Shown piece after piece: positions 16,657 to 26,355 of a stretch of DNA of 64,000 bases (its first letter is position 1; each line of letters opens with the position of its first letter). The stretch comes from Hymenobacter sp. YIM 151858-1. Lineage in GTDB: Bacteria; Bacteroidota; Bacteroidia; Cytophagales; Hymenobacteraceae. The position numbers were made by a program, and so were the translations under genes. The notes under the pieces are model-generated. The model saw nothing but the letters and a program-made list of their open reading frames with translations, searched no databases and was not told where the DNA came from. Location: NCBI RefSeq assembly GCF_025979705.1, contig NZ_CP110136.1, forward strand, positions 3,906,001 through 3,970,000, given 5' to 3'.

Positions 16657-17655
16657 ATGCTTGCCCTCAAACGCAACCGCTTCGGCCTGCTTTCCTTGGT
16701 GGTAAGCGTGGTGCTGGTGTTCACCAAGTTTTACGCCTGGGCCCTTACGCACTCGCAGGCCGCCCTCACCGACGCGCTCGAATCCATCATTAACGTGTTC
16801 ACGAGCGGTTTTGCGCTCTACAGCATCTACCTCTCGGGCCTGCCCAAAGACCAAAACCATCCCTACGGCCACGGCAAAGTGGAGTACCTGTCGGTGGGTT
16901 TCGAAGGGGCCCTGATCCTGGGTGCCGGGGTGTATATTTTTTCCAGCGCCATCCAGGCCCTGCTGCACCCGCACACGGTGCAGCAGCTCGATTGGGGTGT
17001 GCTGCTGCTGGGCGGTACGGCCGTGGCCAACCTGCTCACGGGCTTCGTGCTGGTGCGCCAAGGGCATAAACTGCACTCGCCAGCCCTGGTGGGCGATGGG
17101 CAGCACCTGTACCTCGATGCCGTGAGTACGCTCGTATCGTGCGCGGCCCTGGGGCTGGTGTACTTCACCGGGCTGGTTATCTTCGATACGGTAGCGGCGC
17201 TGATCCTGGGTGTGGTAATCGTGGTGAACGGCTACCGCATGCTGCGCCGCTCGGTATCGGGGCTGATGGATGAATCGGACGTGAGCACCGTGGAGCGCGT
17301 GATTGCCGAGCTGCAGCAGCACCGCCAACCGCCGTGGATTGATGTGCACAATCTGCGCATCGTGCGCTACGGTGCCAACCTGCACATCGACTGCCACATC
17401 ACCATTCCGTACTACTTCAGCCTCGAAGAAGCGCACACCGAGGTGTCGCGCATCGAGGAGCTGATCCGGAGCCGATTCGAGGTAGAGGTGGAAATGTTTG
17501 TGCACGCCGACCCCTGCACCTTCAGCGCCTGCCCGCACTGCTCCATGCCCGATTGCCCGGTGCGCCAGCACGCCTTTACCCGCCTCGTGCCCTGGACGCT
17601 CGACAACGTGGTGAAAAACGAGCGGCACCAGCTCGACGAACCTACTACCGCCTAA
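16657..17655 (+). CDS. Cation diffusion facilitator family transporter
   Basis: The ATG at 16657 gives a 332-residue metal(II)/proton antiporter; an in-frame TTG lies 9 nt upstream. Helix 2 carries SQAALTDALESIINVFTSG with the metal-site Asp. The loop HPYGHGKVEYLS (about residues 67-78) is the CDF signature. Six transmembrane segments end near residue 195 and are followed by the cytoplasmic ferredoxin-like domain, which includes HIDCHITIPYYF. The C-terminal tail DPCTFSACPHCSMPDCPVRQH has five Cys and two His and looks like an extra metal-sensing site. CDF proteins export Zn, Fe or Mn. Divergence from mntH favours Mn or Fe; this is an inference. Confidence 0.92.
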   Translation: MLALKRNRFGLLSLVVSVVLVFTKFYAWALTHSQAALTDALESIINVFTSGFALYSIYLSGLPKDQNHPYGHGKVEYLSVGFEGALILGAGVYIFSSAIQALLHPHTVQQLDWGVLLLGGTAVANLLTGFVLVRQGHKLHSPALVGDGQHLYLDAVSTLVSCAALGLVYFTGLVIFDTVAALILGVVIVVNGYRMLRRSVSGLMDESDVSTVERVIAELQQHRQPPWIDVHNLRIVRYGANLHIDCHITIPYYFSLEEAHTEVSRIEELIRSRFEVEVEMFVHADPCTFSACPHCSMPDCPVRQHAFTRLVPWTLDNVVKNERHQLDEPTTA

Positions 17656-17694
17656 CGCAACGGGGGCTGCCACTTGGCAGCCCCCGTTGCGTTA
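17653..17694. terminator. Perfect hairpin terminator between convergent genes
   Basis: A 19-bp perfect stem (17653-17671 with 17676-17694) with a 4-nt loop. It begins at the TAA stop codon of the exporter gene itself and separates it from the convergent surface-protein gene. Confidence 0.8.
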
Positions 17695-17712
17695 AGTACC
17701 TAGGCGCCGCGC

Positions 17713-19734
17713 CTACCGAATCAGCTCGACCCAGCCTTTGCGGCGGGTGCCGTTGCCGAAGGTAATCTGGTAGTAGTACACGCCCGCAGCCTGGCCGGCG
17801 CCGTCCCAGTTGTTTTGGTAATCGGCCCACTCGGCCACCTTGCGGCCCCAGCGGTTAAAGATTTCGAGGCGTTGGGCGGGCAAGGCGGGGTCTTTAATGA
17901 CGAACACATCATTAACGCCGTCGCCGTTGGGCGTGAACATGTTGGGCACCGGCGCCACTACCCGCACCACAAACGAAGCCGTGTCGGCGCAGCCCGGGCC
18001 CAGCTCGGTGGGCGCAACGGTTACAAAATAGCGCGTAGTAGCCTGGGGCCGAACCCGGATGGTGGCGCTGTTTGCGGCCCCGGCACCTAGGCCGCTGGTG
18101 CCCGCCGGGGTGCTGGCTCGCCAGCTGTAGGCGTAGCCCACGGGCACGTTGTTTACCGCGAGCGGCCGGTTGGGGCGGGCAGTAAGGGCAATTTCGTCGC
18201 GGCGGGTAACGAGCGTATCGCGCCGAAAGCGGGTGCCTTTGGGCGGGTTGGTGCCAGCTACTACCACATCGGCAAAGCTGCGGCGCGCCACCTGCACCAC
18301 GATGATGCGGTTCTGCACGGCTCGCACGGGGCAGGCGTTGTCTTCGATGCGCACCGGAATGCGGAAGGTGCGGCCCGCCAGGCTGATATCGGGGCGCAGG
18401 CGCAGCTTGCCCACCGGGGCGTTGGTGCCGTTGCCCAGCAGCGCAAAGGGTCGGGCGGCGGCGTTGCCAGGGTCGCGGAACAGGGAAGCGTAGGCCGGTT
18501 CGGTGGGCTCGGCGAAGGTTACCGTCAGCAGGTCGGCGGGGTTCGGGTCGCGGAAGTTGATGTCGAGCTCGGTGTACTCGCAGGTTTGGGCTACTACAAT
18601 GGTCGAGTCGGTATTGGTAACCAGCTGGTTGGCCTCTTGCACCAGCGGCACAGCCCTAGGTGCATTGGGCACCTGGTTGCCGCCGCAGTCGATTACCACC
18701 ACCAGCATATCGCGCCGCACCGAGCCCACTTTGTAGTAGCGGCCGCCCACCCGGCGGTACTCCGTAACCTTGCCCACCACGGCGTACTTGTTGCGGCCAT
18801 CGGAGCTGGGCCCTGGGAAGTAGAAGGCGGGCGTGAAGGTGAAGTTGCCGGCCTGCGCGTTGAAGGAAAAAAACGGCGTGGCCGTGCGCACCGGGCAGCT
18901 GCCCCCAAACGTGTAGGAGCCAATAGGGAACACCGGCGAATACGCCGCCGTGCCGCCCGGGATGGTTACCACGCAAGGGTTGGTGGGCGAGTTGCTGGGG
19001 TCGAGGATCAGCCCGCCCAGCGGCGAGTACGATTCGTAAGTGGTAAACTGATTGCAGCCCAGCAGCGGCCGCTCCAGCGAGTACACCAGCGAGTCGCCGT
19101 CGGGCTCGGTAGTGGAGAAAGTAATCTGGGTACGCTGCCCCACGCACACAAACGGCACCGGAATGTCCTGATCCTGGTACTGCGGCGAGGTGTTGCTAAC
19201 GGCCAAAGGCCCGCCGGGCAGCGGCAGCTGGTTGTTGAGCGTGGCTTCGTAGCGCAGGTCGGTGTTGCCGGGGATGTTCGCCAGCGCGGGGCGGTTGCTT
19301 ATTTCCACGCTCAGCGTCCACTCGGGCGCGGGCGGCAGCGTGATTTCGGCGGTGTAGCGAGCGGTTTCGTAGTTGGTGAGGCCGTTTACCAGGCACTGCG
19401 TAGGCCCGCCGGGTATGCTGGGGCACCAGGGGCTACCCGCCCGGAGCGGCCCACGCACCAGCGTAGCCGAAAAGTTACGCACATCAATGGTGTTGCAGGA
19501 GGTGGCGGGGCTGCCCACGCGGCAGTTCAGGGTAAGCTCGGCGTTGGCCTCGTTGCCCGAACAATCGCGGAAAAACCGGCACGTTACGCGGTAACGGTTG
19601 GAGCCGGGCGGGCCGATGGCTTCATAAGTAAGTTCGCCGCCTTGCGCGTGCGAGGCCCTCGCCCCAGGTGCGCTCAGCAGCACCAAACACCACGCAGTAA
19701 GCCAGAAAAGATAAACGGGTAATCGTTGCTTCAT
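17713..19734 (-). CDS. Secreted protein with gliding-motility-associated (CHU_C) C-terminal domain
   Basis: The ATG at 19734 (MKQRLPVYLFWLTAWCLVLL) gives 673 residues; a TTG two codons earlier is open. The signal peptide ends near residue 28 (ARAS). The mature start GGELTYEAIGPPGSNRYRV is common in large Bacteroidota surface proteins. Several beta-sandwich modules follow, with paired Cys (CRFFRDCSGN, CRVGSPATSC). The C-terminal 75 residues contain NMFTPNGDGVNDVFVI, LEIFNRWGRKV and GVYYYQITFGNG, the CHU_C type-B sorting domain of the T9SS. The product should be carried across the outer membrane and attached or released by PorP/SprF-type partners. The ligand is unknown. Confidence 0.88.
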   Translation of the reverse strand: MKQRLPVYLFWLTAWCLVLLSAPGARASHAQGGELTYEAIGPPGSNRYRVTCRFFRDCSGNEANAELTLNCRVGSPATSCNTIDVRNFSATLVRGPLRAGSPWCPSIPGGPTQCLVNGLTNYETARYTAEITLPPAPEWTLSVEISNRPALANIPGNTDLRYEATLNNQLPLPGGPLAVSNTSPQYQDQDIPVPFVCVGQRTQITFSTTEPDGDSLVYSLERPLLGCNQFTTYESYSPLGGLILDPSNSPTNPCVVTIPGGTAAYSPVFPIGSYTFGGSCPVRTATPFFSFNAQAGNFTFTPAFYFPGPSSDGRNKYAVVGKVTEYRRVGGRYYKVGSVRRDMLVVVIDCGGNQVPNAPRAVPLVQEANQLVTNTDSTIVVAQTCEYTELDINFRDPNPADLLTVTFAEPTEPAYASLFRDPGNAAARPFALLGNGTNAPVGKLRLRPDISLAGRTFRIPVRIEDNACPVRAVQNRIIVVQVARRSFADVVVAGTNPPKGTRFRRDTLVTRRDEIALTARPNRPLAVNNVPVGYAYSWRASTPAGTSGLGAGAANSATIRVRPQATTRYFVTVAPTELGPGCADTASFVVRVVAPVPNMFTPNGDGVNDVFVIKDPALPAQRLEIFNRWGRKVAEWADYQNNWDGAGQAAGVYYYQITFGNGTRRKGWVELIR

Positions 19735-19818
19735 GAGCAATAGGCAAGCAGAGGAGTAGCCGCTGACAAGCAGCGCAACCGAAAGTTACGCACATTTTGG
19801 GGCTGCCTCGGCTTAAAA

Positions 19819-21237
19819 TCAGGGGCGCAGCAGACGGCTGCGCAGCTCGGTGCCATCGGGCGTGCGCACCCGGAGCAGGTACAGGCCCGGCGCGGCCGGC
19901 GGCAACGTAAGCCGGGTAGCACCCGCAGCTAGCTCGCCCTGCCACACTTGCCGCCCCCGGGCATCGGTAAGCAGTGCCGTGGCGCCGCTGCGCAGCGCCG
20001 GCAATTGCAGCGTAGCAGCCGTGGCGGCCGGCGCGGGGTTGGGGTAGAGTGTCAGACGCAAAGCAGTCGGCCGGTTAGTCGAGGTGGGAGTGAAGGCGCG
20101 ATTCTCAAGCACCAATATTCGGTCGTCGGAGGGGCCGGGGTTGGCGCGGCCGTCGCGGTTGGAGGTGCCCACGTACACGCGCCCCTGCGGCGACACGCAA
20201 ATGGCGCGCAGGCGGCCGTAGGTGCCCGCCCACAGGTTGTTTTCGCGCAGCACCTGCTCGCCGTTGCTCGATAGCGGCAAGGCCGAAAAGGTACCGGCCT
20301 TCAGGCTCAGCAGCAGCAGGTTGTTGCGCCACTCGGGGATGGTGGGGTGGTCGTAGTAGGCGAGGCCCGAAACACCTAGGGTGGGCGTCCAGGCCATCAG
20401 CGGCTCGCGCACGTTGTTGGCCTGGCAGAACGCCTGCTCGGCGGGCAGGTTGCAGAAGCCCTCCACGTTGGGCCAGCCGTAATTGCGGTTCGCCTCGATC
20501 AGGTTCAGCTCGTCGTCGTTGCTGGGGCCGTGCTCCGAGCTGTAGAGCTTGCCGGTGCCCGGGGCCCGCACCAGCCCCTGCGGGTTCCGATGACCTAGGG
20601 TATACACCAGCGAGCCGGGCACGGGGTTGTTGGCCGGGGCAGTGCCGTCGAGGTTCAGGCGCAGGATTTTGCCCGTGAGGCTGCTGCGGTTTTGGGCCGA
20701 GGGCAAATCCTGCGCGTCGCCGATGGTCATCAGCAAGGTATTGTCGGGCAGCAGCAACAGGCGCGAGCCGCTGTGCGTGGTTTGGGCCGGAATGCCCGCC
20801 AGCAGCACCTGCGGGTTGCTGAGCGTATTGGTGCCGACGGCGTACTGGTAGCGCACCAGCTTTTCCTTCAGCTGGCCGCCGTCGGTGTAGTTGTACACCA
20901 CAAATACGCCGTATTGGTTGCTGCCCTGGGTTGGTACCACGGCCATGCCCAGCAGGCCGCTTTCGCCGGTTTCGGTTACGTCGGCAATGGTGAGCAGCGG
21001 CGTTACGGTGCCGGTAGCGGGGTCGATGCGGCTCACGCGGCCGCCGCGCTCCGTCATCCACAGAAAGTTGTCGGGGCCCCACAGCAGCTCCCAAGGCGTG
21101 TCGAGGCCGGTGGTAAGCGTGGAGATGCTCACGGTGGTGTTGCCCACCTGGTAGCTGCTGGGCTGGGCATCGGCACTCCTGGGAGTACAATTGGCGCCCA
21201 ATACGATCAGCAGAAAACATGCGGCGAAACGTTTCAT
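19819..21237 (-). CDS. PQQ-dependent sugar dehydrogenase-like beta-propeller with T9SS type-A tail
   Basis: The ATG at 21237 (MKRFAACFLLIVLGANC) gives 472 residues. After the signal peptide comes a six-bladed glucose/sorbosone dehydrogenase (GSDH) propeller: LDTPWELLWGPDNFLWMTER, ESGLLGMAVVP, HSGSRLLLLPDN, YTLGHRNPQGLV, SSEHGPSNDDELNLI, NYGWPNVEG. These include the usual His and Glu/Asp positions near PQQ and Ca. The last 80 residues (LTLYPNPAPAATAATL, GLYLLRVRTPDG) are a T9SS type-A sorting domain, so the enzyme is probably secreted. GSDH-family enzymes oxidise aldoses; the actual substrate is not predictable. A related lipoprotein version lies at 42877. Confidence 0.87.
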   Translation of the reverse strand: MKRFAACFLLIVLGANCTPRSADAQPSSYQVGNTTVSISTLTTGLDTPWELLWGPDNFLWMTERGGRVSRIDPATGTVTPLLTIADVTETGESGLLGMAVVPTQGSNQYGVFVVYNYTDGGQLKEKLVRYQYAVGTNTLSNPQVLLAGIPAQTTHSGSRLLLLPDNTLLMTIGDAQDLPSAQNRSSLTGKILRLNLDGTAPANNPVPGSLVYTLGHRNPQGLVRAPGTGKLYSSEHGPSNDDELNLIEANRNYGWPNVEGFCNLPAEQAFCQANNVREPLMAWTPTLGVSGLAYYDHPTIPEWRNNLLLLSLKAGTFSALPLSSNGEQVLRENNLWAGTYGRLRAICVSPQGRVYVGTSNRDGRANPGPSDDRILVLENRAFTPTSTNRPTALRLTLYPNPAPAATAATLQLPALRSGATALLTDARGRQVWQGELAAGATRLTLPPAAPGLYLLRVRTPDGTELRSRLLRP

Positions 21238-21363
21238 ACGCAGAAGCTTATGGGTGAACAACAGCCGGAAAGAGCAAGCTTACAAGCATAACGGTTTTAG
21301 GTGCGGTTCGGATTGCGGATATTTCCGGCAGTGCCGCCGTTCTACCCGTTTCCTTTCCCCTCC

Positions 21364-23061
21364 ATGAAAAAACTTTTCCCCGCGCTGCTCGGCGGTGCCG
21401 TGTGCTTTGTGGGCGGTGCCCTTACCATGCGCGCCACCGATGCACCTAGCGCCATTACGGTGCCCATGCTGCGCGCCGCGCAGGAGCTCATCGGTCTGCA
21501 CTTTACGGATGCCCAGCTCGATTCGGCCCGCCGCGAAGTGACTGATTCGCGCAGCAGCTATGAGGCCTTGCGCAAGCTGCCTATCGGCAACGGCGTGGCG
21601 CCCACCATGATCTTCGATCCTGTGCCGTTGCGCCTGCGCCAGTTTCCGGGCAAGAAGGTGGCTCTGTTTGGCATGGGCGATGACAAGCTGCCCAAAATGG
21701 GTAAGGTAACACTGCCCGCCAACCGCGACGACCTCGCCTTTTACACCGTGCGCCAACTGGGCGAGCTGCTGCGCACCAAGCAAATCAGCTCCGAAGAGCT
21801 GACGAAGTTCTTCCTTGTGCGGTTAAAAAAATACGACCCCAAGCTGTTATGCGTAACCTCTCTTACTGAAGAGCTGGCCTTGCAACAAGCTCGCGAAGCC
21901 GACAAAGAGATTCGCCGCGGCAAATACCGCGGGCCCCTGCACGGCGTGCCCTTTGGCGTGAAAGACTTGTTCAGCACCAAGGGCTACAAAACCACCTGGG
22001 GCTCGGTGCCTTATAAAGATCAGGTTCTCGAAGAAGACGCCGCCGTGGTAACGCGCCTGCGCGATGCCGGCGGGGTGCTGGTGGCCAAGTTTACCCTAGG
22101 CGAGCTTGCCATGGGCGACGTGTGGTACGGCGGCATGACGCGCAGCCCCTGGGATATCAGCAAGGGCAGCAGCGGCTCGTCGGCTGGCTCGGCATCGGCG
22201 GTAGCTGCCGGTTTGGTGCCCTACGCCATCGGTACCGAAACCCTAGGTTCGATTGTAAGCCCCAGCACAGCGTGCGGCACAACTGGCCTGCGCCCGACTT
22301 TTGGCCGCGTAAGCCGCCACGGCGCCATGGCTCTGAGCTGGTCGATGGACAAGATCGGGCCTATTACGCGCTCGGTCGAAGACTGTGCTCTGGTGTTTAA
22401 TGCTTTGGAGGGCGAAGACCCGCGTGATCCGGCCACGCTGTTGATTCCGCGCTACGGCACACAGTTTCAGTATGCTTTCAACGTTGACCTGAAAAAGCTG
22501 CGCATCGGCTACGTAAAAGCCGATTTCGACCGCACGTACCCCACCAAAGCCAACGACCAGGCCGTGCTGGAAACCCTGCGCAAGCTGGGCGTGCAGCTCG
22601 TTGAGCTGGAACTGCCCAAGCTGCCGGCCGGCGACATGACCTTCCTGCTCACGGCCGAGGGCGCCGCCGCCTTCGACGACCTCACCCGCTCGGGCCGCGA
22701 TGCCAGCATGGTAAAGCAAGACCGCAATGCCTGGCCCAACCTGTTCCGGGCTTCGCGCTTTGTGCCGGCCGTGGAGTACATCCAGGCCCAGCGTGCCCGC
22801 CGCTTGCTGATTGAAGAACTGGATGCCCGCATCAAAGACCTCGACGGGTACGTGGCGCCTTCGTTCAGCAGCAACCTCGTGATTACCAACCTCACCGGCC
22901 ACCCGGCCGTGGTAGTGCCCAACGGCTTCCGGCCCGGCGGGCTGCCCAGCACCATCACCTTCACGGGGCAGCTGTACCAGGAGGCCAAGCTGCTGGCCCT
23001 GGCCAAGGCTTACCAGGACGCCACCGAGTTCGACGAAAAGCACCCGCCGCTCAACTTCTAA
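21364..23061 (+). CDS. Amidase signature family protein, exported
   Basis: The ATG at 21364 (MKKLFPALLGGAVCFVGG) is chosen because it begins a signal peptide; an upstream ATG at 21301 adds 21 unlikely residues. The product has 565 residues. A helical N-terminal extension to about residue 140 precedes the amidase domain. Its catalytic Lys is in GVPFGVKDLFSTKGYKT, the cis-Ser and nucleophile Ser are in KGSSGSSAGSASAVAAG, and TETLGSIVSPSTACGTTGLR follows. These are the Lys-cisSer-Ser triad residues. The enzyme hydrolyses an amide, probably in the periplasm; related exported enzymes act on small amides or peptides. The next gene starts 6 nt after its stop. Confidence 0.9.
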   Translation: MKKLFPALLGGAVCFVGGALTMRATDAPSAITVPMLRAAQELIGLHFTDAQLDSARREVTDSRSSYEALRKLPIGNGVAPTMIFDPVPLRLRQFPGKKVALFGMGDDKLPKMGKVTLPANRDDLAFYTVRQLGELLRTKQISSEELTKFFLVRLKKYDPKLLCVTSLTEELALQQAREADKEIRRGKYRGPLHGVPFGVKDLFSTKGYKTTWGSVPYKDQVLEEDAAVVTRLRDAGGVLVAKFTLGELAMGDVWYGGMTRSPWDISKGSSGSSAGSASAVAAGLVPYAIGTETLGSIVSPSTACGTTGLRPTFGRVSRHGAMALSWSMDKIGPITRSVEDCALVFNALEGEDPRDPATLLIPRYGTQFQYAFNVDLKKLRIGYVKADFDRTYPTKANDQAVLETLRKLGVQLVELELPKLPAGDMTFLLTAEGAAAFDDLTRSGRDASMVKQDRNAWPNLFRASRFVPAVEYIQAQRARRLLIEELDARIKDLDGYVAPSFSSNLVITNLTGHPAVVVPNGFRPGGLPSTITFTGQLYQEAKLLALAKAYQDATEFDEKHPPLNF

Positions 23062-23067
23062 CCCTAG

Positions 23068-23751
23068 GTGACAACTCCCGACCAACCCCTTGCAGCCTCG
23101 TTGGCCGCGCGCTGGCAACAAACGGTAGCCCCGCTGTTGCCGGCCGCAGCCGGCGAGGCTGCCTGGTGTTACGTGCTAGGTGCTTACGCAGGTTCCGACC
23201 GGCATTACCACGCCTTGCCGCACCTGGTCACCATGTTTGCAGTGCTTGATGCCCACCCCGAGAAAGCACCCGATGCGGCGGTGCTGGAGCTGGCCGTGTG
23301 GTTTCACGATGCCGTGTACGACCCCTTGCGCCACGACAACGAAGCCCGCAGCGCCGAGGCCGCCCGGCAGCACCTGCAAGGCAGTCGCCTCACGGCCGAG
23401 CAGCTCGCCCGCCTCGATTACCTCATCCGGCGCACGCAGCACCACGCCCGCACCGAGCCCAACGACGGCCCCGATACGGCTTTGCTGCTCGATGCTGATT
23501 TGTGGATCCTGGGTGCCGAGCCTGCGCAATACGCCGCCTACGCCCGGCAAGTGCGGCAGGAGTACCACCTGGTGCCCAAGCTGCTGTACCGCCCCGGCCG
23601 GGCCAAAGTGCTGCGCCATTTGCTTGAGGCCCCGCAACTCTACCGCACCAGCTACGCACAGCAACACCGCGACGCGGCCGCCCGGCGCAACCTCGCCGCC
23701 GAGCTGCAAGCCTGGGAAGCCGGCCGCGGCCTCGACGACCTAGGCGTATGA
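23068..23751 (+). CDS. HD-domain predicted metal-dependent phosphohydrolase
   Basis: A 227-residue protein starting with a GTG that is itself the end of a CCTAGGTG word, 6 nt after the amidase stop. Residues 47-105 contain RHYHALPHLV, LAVWFHDAVYDP and HDNEARSAEAA, the His...HD...D pattern of HD-type metal-dependent phosphohydrolases. DADLWILG follows at about 145. Members of this group are often annotated only as HD-domain protein. The short spacing suggests co-transcription with the amidase, although one product is exported and the other cytoplasmic. The substrate is probably a nucleotide or phosphorylated metabolite; this is uncertain. Confidence 0.78.
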   Translation: MTTPDQPLAASLAARWQQTVAPLLPAAAGEAAWCYVLGAYAGSDRHYHALPHLVTMFAVLDAHPEKAPDAAVLELAVWFHDAVYDPLRHDNEARSAEAARQHLQGSRLTAEQLARLDYLIRRTQHHARTEPNDGPDTALLLDADLWILGAEPAQYAAYARQVRQEYHLVPKLLYRPGRAKVLRHLLEAPQLYRTSYAQQHRDAAARRNLAAELQAWEAGRGLDDLGV

Positions 23752-23862
23752 CCTAAACTGCCCCTAGGTGCCCGGAGCTGGTTGCAACGGCGGCACCTAG
23801 GGCTTGTCTTTCGCGATGCGTAAGTTGCGCTTCGTCCTTTCTCTCCCCCGAATACCACCTTT

Positions 23863-26334
23863 ATGCGTTTTTCTAGTGCGCTGCGGCTGCTGGCTTTGTG
23901 GCCGGTAGCAGCCGTTGCCCAAACTCCGCAGGCTGGTTCGCCGCTGGCGCCGCTTACCGTCGAGAAAATCATGCGCGAGCCGGCCCAATGGCTCGGCGGT
24001 CTGCCCTCGGCCCAGTACTGGAGCGAAGACGGCAAGCGCATTTACTTTCAGTGGAACCCCGAGCGCGCCCGCCGCGACTCGCTCTACTACACCACGCCCG
24101 ATGGTAAGGCGCCGCGCAAAGTAAGCCTGGCCGAGCAGCGCCAGCTGCCCTCCGCCCGCGGCGACTACGATGCCGCCCACACCCTCAAGGTGTACGAGAA
24201 GGACGGCGACATTTACTTGCTCGAGCTGAAATCGGGCAAAACGCGGCGCATCACCAACACCGCCGAGCGCGAGATGGAGCCTGAATTTGCCCTGCAAGGC
24301 AAAGCGGTAAGCTACACCCGCAACGGCAACCTGTTTACCTGGGACCCCGCCACCGGCGAGACGACCCAGCGCACGGATTTCCGGCGGGGGCAGCGGCCGC
24401 CCGGCCCATCTACGGATAAATCGGAGAAGTACCTGCGGGCGCAGCAGCTGGCCCTTTTTCAGGTGATTAAACAGCGCGAGCAAGACCGCGAGGCCCGCGA
24501 GCGGCTGCAAAAGGCCCTGGCCAAGCTGCGGCCCAAGCCCATTTACCTAGGCAACCAAACCGTCGAGAACCTGCGCCTCTCGCCCGATGGCCGCTACGTA
24601 ACCTACTCGCTGGTGCAGGCCCCCACCAACGATAAGGTAGCTATTGTGCCGGCCTTCGTCACGGCTTCGGGTTTTACCGAAGACATCAACACCCGCAACA
24701 AAGTAGGCGCTCCGCAAACGGCCTACGAGCTGGGCATTTACGACATCGGCCGCGACACTACCTTTGTGCTCGGCTATAAAGAGCTGAAGGGCCTCGACGA
24801 GCAGCCCGCCTACCGCAAAGAGTACGCCCTGAAGGCCAAAGCTCCCGTGCCCGCCGAAGGCGACAAAGCCAACGGCAAAGACAAGCCCGCCACCGAGCTG
24901 CGCCGCGTAATACCCCACGGGCCGTACTGGAACGACTCCGGCCAGCGCGCTTTTCTGGTGATGCGCTCCACCGACAACAAAGACCGGTGGATTGTGTCGC
25001 TCGACCCCGCCACCCAGAAAATAGCTCTGCTCGACCGCCAGCGCGACGAAGCCTGGATTAACGGCCCCGGCATTGGCTACGAAGCCGGCAACGTAGGCTG
25101 GATGCCCGATGGCCGCCGCATGTACTTCCAGAGCGAAGAAACCGGGTACTCGCACCTCTACACCGTGGATGCGGTTTCGGGACAGAAAAAAGCCTTAACC
25201 AGCGGCAACTTCGAAGTGCAGCAAGCCAAGCTCAGCCGCGACAAGAAGACCTGGTACCTCACGGCCAACAAGTCGCACCCCGGCGAGCAGCACTTCTACC
25301 GCATGCCAGCCGAAGGCGGTCAGCTCACGCAAATCACTACCCAAAGCGGTGCCCACGAGGTAGTTCTTTCGCCCGACGAGAAAACCCTGGCCGTGCGCTA
25401 CAGCTACGCCAACAAGCCCTGGGAGCTGTACGTGATGGACAACAAGCCCGGCGCCAAAATGCGTCAGCTCACGCGCTCCACCACCAAGGAGTTCGAGAGC
25501 TACAAGTGGCGCGAGCCCGAGGTAATAACCTACAAAGCCCAGGACGGCGCCCTGGTGCACGCCCGCCTCTACCGCCCCGCGCAGCAGGACCCCACCCGGC
25601 CGGCCGTCATCTTCGTGCACGGGGCCGGCTACCTGCAGAACGCGCATAAGTGGTGGAGCCAGTACTTCCGCGAGTACATGTTCCATAACCTGCTCGCCGA
25701 CCGCGGCTATACCGTGCTCGATGTGGATTACCGCGGCTCGGCCGGCTACGGCCGCGACTGGCGCACCGGCATCTACCGCTACATGGGCGGCAAAGACCTC
25801 TCCGACCACGTCGATGGCGCCAAGCTGCTGGTGGAGAAGTACAACGTCGATCCGCAGCGCATCGGCATCTACGGCGGCTCCTACGGTGGCTTCATTACCC
25901 TCATGGCCATGTTCACGCAGCCCGAGGTATTCAAGTCGGGTGCTGCCCTGCGCTCCGTTACCGACTGGGCCCACTACAACCACGGCTACACCGACAACAT
26001 CCTCAACGAGCCCTACAACGACTCCGTGGCCTACGCCCGCTCGTCGCCCATCAACTACGCCGAGGGCCTGAAGGGCAACCTGCTGATGTGCCACGGCATG
26101 GTCGATACCAACGTGCACTTCCAGGACATCGTGCGCCTCACGCAACGCCTTATCGAGCTTGGCAAAGACAACTGGGAACTGGCCGTGTACCCCGTGGAGG
26201 ACCACGGCTTCGTGGAGCCTTCGTCGTGGACCGATGAGTACAAGCGCATCCTGAAGCTGTTCGAAACCACGCTACGCAACCAGCCGGGCACTGCGGGGGC
26301 AGGCTCCGCTGCCGGCAGCACGGGCGGTAAGTAG
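23863..26334 (+). CDS. S9 family prolyl oligopeptidase/dipeptidyl peptidase
   Basis: An 823-residue exported serine peptidase (signal peptide residues 1-19, ending AVAQ). Residues about 40-580 form a beta-propeller with DPP IV-like repeats (YWSEDGKRIYFQWN, LSPDGRYVTYSL, WMPDGRRMYFQSEE). The alpha/beta hydrolase domain contains DVDYRGSAGYGRDWR, the nucleophile elbow IYGGSYGGFITLM (Ser about 672), an Asp in HGMVDTNVHFQD (about 750) and the catalytic His in VEDHGFVEPSSW (about 785). These complete the Ser-Asp-His triad. It should remove N-terminal dipeptides or cut short Pro-containing peptides in the periplasm. It is monocistronic, flanked by CCTAGG copies and a strong terminator. Confidence 0.93.
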   Translation: MRFSSALRLLALWPVAAVAQTPQAGSPLAPLTVEKIMREPAQWLGGLPSAQYWSEDGKRIYFQWNPERARRDSLYYTTPDGKAPRKVSLAEQRQLPSARGDYDAAHTLKVYEKDGDIYLLELKSGKTRRITNTAEREMEPEFALQGKAVSYTRNGNLFTWDPATGETTQRTDFRRGQRPPGPSTDKSEKYLRAQQLALFQVIKQREQDREARERLQKALAKLRPKPIYLGNQTVENLRLSPDGRYVTYSLVQAPTNDKVAIVPAFVTASGFTEDINTRNKVGAPQTAYELGIYDIGRDTTFVLGYKELKGLDEQPAYRKEYALKAKAPVPAEGDKANGKDKPATELRRVIPHGPYWNDSGQRAFLVMRSTDNKDRWIVSLDPATQKIALLDRQRDEAWINGPGIGYEAGNVGWMPDGRRMYFQSEETGYSHLYTVDAVSGQKKALTSGNFEVQQAKLSRDKKTWYLTANKSHPGEQHFYRMPAEGGQLTQITTQSGAHEVVLSPDEKTLAVRYSYANKPWELYVMDNKPGAKMRQLTRSTTKEFESYKWREPEVITYKAQDGALVHARLYRPAQQDPTRPAVIFVHGAGYLQNAHKWWSQYFREYMFHNLLADRGYTVLDVDYRGSAGYGRDWRTGIYRYMGGKDLSDHVDGAKLLVEKYNVDPQRIGIYGGSYGGFITLMAMFTQPEVFKSGAALRSVTDWAHYNHGYTDNILNEPYNDSVAYARSSPINYAEGLKGNLLMCHGMVDTNVHFQDIVRLTQRLIELGKDNWELAVYPVEDHGFVEPSSWTDEYKRILKLFETTLRNQPGTAGAGSAAGSTGGK

Positions 26335-26355
26335 CACCTAGGGATAAGCCCGACA

